From assembly GCA_030613575.1 (NCBI GenBank), contig JAUWLP010000006.1, positions 1 to 35,332 on the forward strand: DNA of 35,332 nt. The letters run 5' to 3'. Shown piece by piece: positions 35,066 to 35,332 of this stretch. Under the pieces are notes generated by a model. It was not told where the DNA came from, searched no databases, and saw only the letters and a list, made by a program, of their open reading frames with translations. Numbering within the stretch: position 1 is the first letter of the stretch; every line of letters starts with the position of its first letter. This DNA comes from Desulfobacteraceae bacterium. Its GTDB lineage: Bacteria > Desulfobacterota > Desulfobacteria > Desulfobacterales > UBA11574. The position numbers and the translations under genes are program-made.

Positions 35066-35143
35066 GGATTCAGGAATTGAGGAATTGAAATCAACAAAAC
35101 ACCTTCAATTCCTCAATACCTCAATTCGGAATTCCTCAATTCT
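35066..35143. repeat. Inverted arms of AATTGAGG units before panB
   Basis: The left arm (35066-35090) has GGAATTGAGGAATTGAA; the right arm (35103-35143) carries the reverse complement units TTCAATTCCTCAA, ACCTCAATTC and GGAATTCCTCAATTC. The loop between is only about 12 bases, so it can form a hairpin in the panE-panB gap, about 95 bases before the panB start. The rest of the gap is AT-rich with no gene seen. Confidence 0.75.
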
Positions 35144-35236
35144 ACAGTGGTTCGCTCCGGGTCTTATTTTTAGATTAAATGATCGCAAACAACAAAAAGA
35201 TTATCTTAAGATACAAAATATGAGGAGGGCATCAAG

Positions 35237-35332
35237 ATGAAAAATAGAAAAGTGACTGTTCTGGATATTCAAAAGGCCAAGGAGGAAGGTCGTAAGCTTG
35301 TCATGGTAACCGCCTATGACTATCCGTTCGGG
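35237..35332 (+). CDS. panB: 3-methyl-2-oxobutanoate hydroxymethyltransferase, N-terminal part only
   Basis: 32 codons run from the ATG to the window edge without a stop. The sequence begins MKNRKVTVLDIQKAKEEG and continues KLVMVTAYDYPFG, which is the conserved N-terminus of PanB (the MVTAYDYPFA-type motif). GAGGAGGG lies 6 bases before the ATG. PanB adds a hydroxymethyl group from methylene-tetrahydrofolate to 2-oxoisovalerate, giving ketopantoate, the substrate of the neighbouring panE product. The gene is cut by the right edge; a full protein would be about 260-280 aa. Confidence 0.9.
   Translation, partial: MKNRKVTVLDIQKAKEEGRKLVMVTAYDYPFG

Overview
The window looks like a chromosomal segment of an anaerobic bacterium, most likely a Desulfobacterota (deltaproteobacterial) member. 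That placement is an inference from gene content, the style of the metK/ahcY/panB proteins and the intergenic repeat types; no rRNA or tRNA is present to confirm it. Almost all genes lie on the + strand. The only - strand gene is a partial DMT/EamA transporter cut by the left edge (1-567).

Region A (about 1.8-27.8 kb) is a long, tightly packed gene set for anaerobic purine/urate-type catabolism, related to the E. coli ygeW-ygeX-ygeY-hyuA-yqeA / ygfK-ssnA-ygfM-xdhD region. In order it encodes: an amidohydrolase, a threonine-synthase-like PLP enzyme, a second fold-type II PLP enzyme, YgeY (M20 hydrolase), carbamate kinase (YqeA/ArcC type), a fused 2Fe-2S/molybdopterin hydroxylase (XdhD-like), SsnA, YgeW (carbamoyltransferase), YgfK (large flavin/Fe-S protein), an 8-oxoguanine-deaminase-like amidohydrolase, a three-subunit xanthine dehydrogenase (Mo, FAD and 2Fe-2S subunits), a YheO/DauR-like regulator, and a BMP-type nucleoside/purine ABC transporter (ATPase, two permeases, periplasmic binding protein). 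A strong terminator follows the binding protein. Neither HyuA nor canonical YgeX is visible. Two other PLP enzymes sit where YgeX would be, and three amidohydrolases of different subfamilies are present, so this appears to be a variant of the known pathway. The likely logic is uptake of purines, deamination and hydroxylation to xanthine/urate, reductive ring opening (YgfK, XdhD), ureide/carbamoyl transfer (YgeW), ATP recovery by carbamate kinase, and PLP-dependent elimination of the remaining amino acid.

Region B (28.4-31.1 kb) holds metK and ahcY, the two core SAM-cycle enzymes. Region C (31.5-35.3 kb) holds a P1-family aminopeptidase, a GntR/FCD regulator whose best start is a CTG codon, panE-like ketopantoate reductase, and the first 32 codons of panB at the right edge. 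Regions B and C look richer in G+C than region A.

The intergenic gaps are unusual. Nearly every gap longer than 300 bases holds small repeat elements: two MITE-like elements with terminal inverted repeats (1219-1552 and 27891-28138), a widespread palindromic element (33096-33220), and several unrelated families of 7-9 bp tandem repeats, often arranged as inverted arms around a short core. One family, with the head TTCAGACCTC followed by 8-mers of GTTRAGTR, occurs five times and supplies the last five codons and the stop of the xanthine dehydrogenase 2Fe-2S subunit gene. No CRISPR array, rRNA, tRNA or complete insertion sequence was seen.
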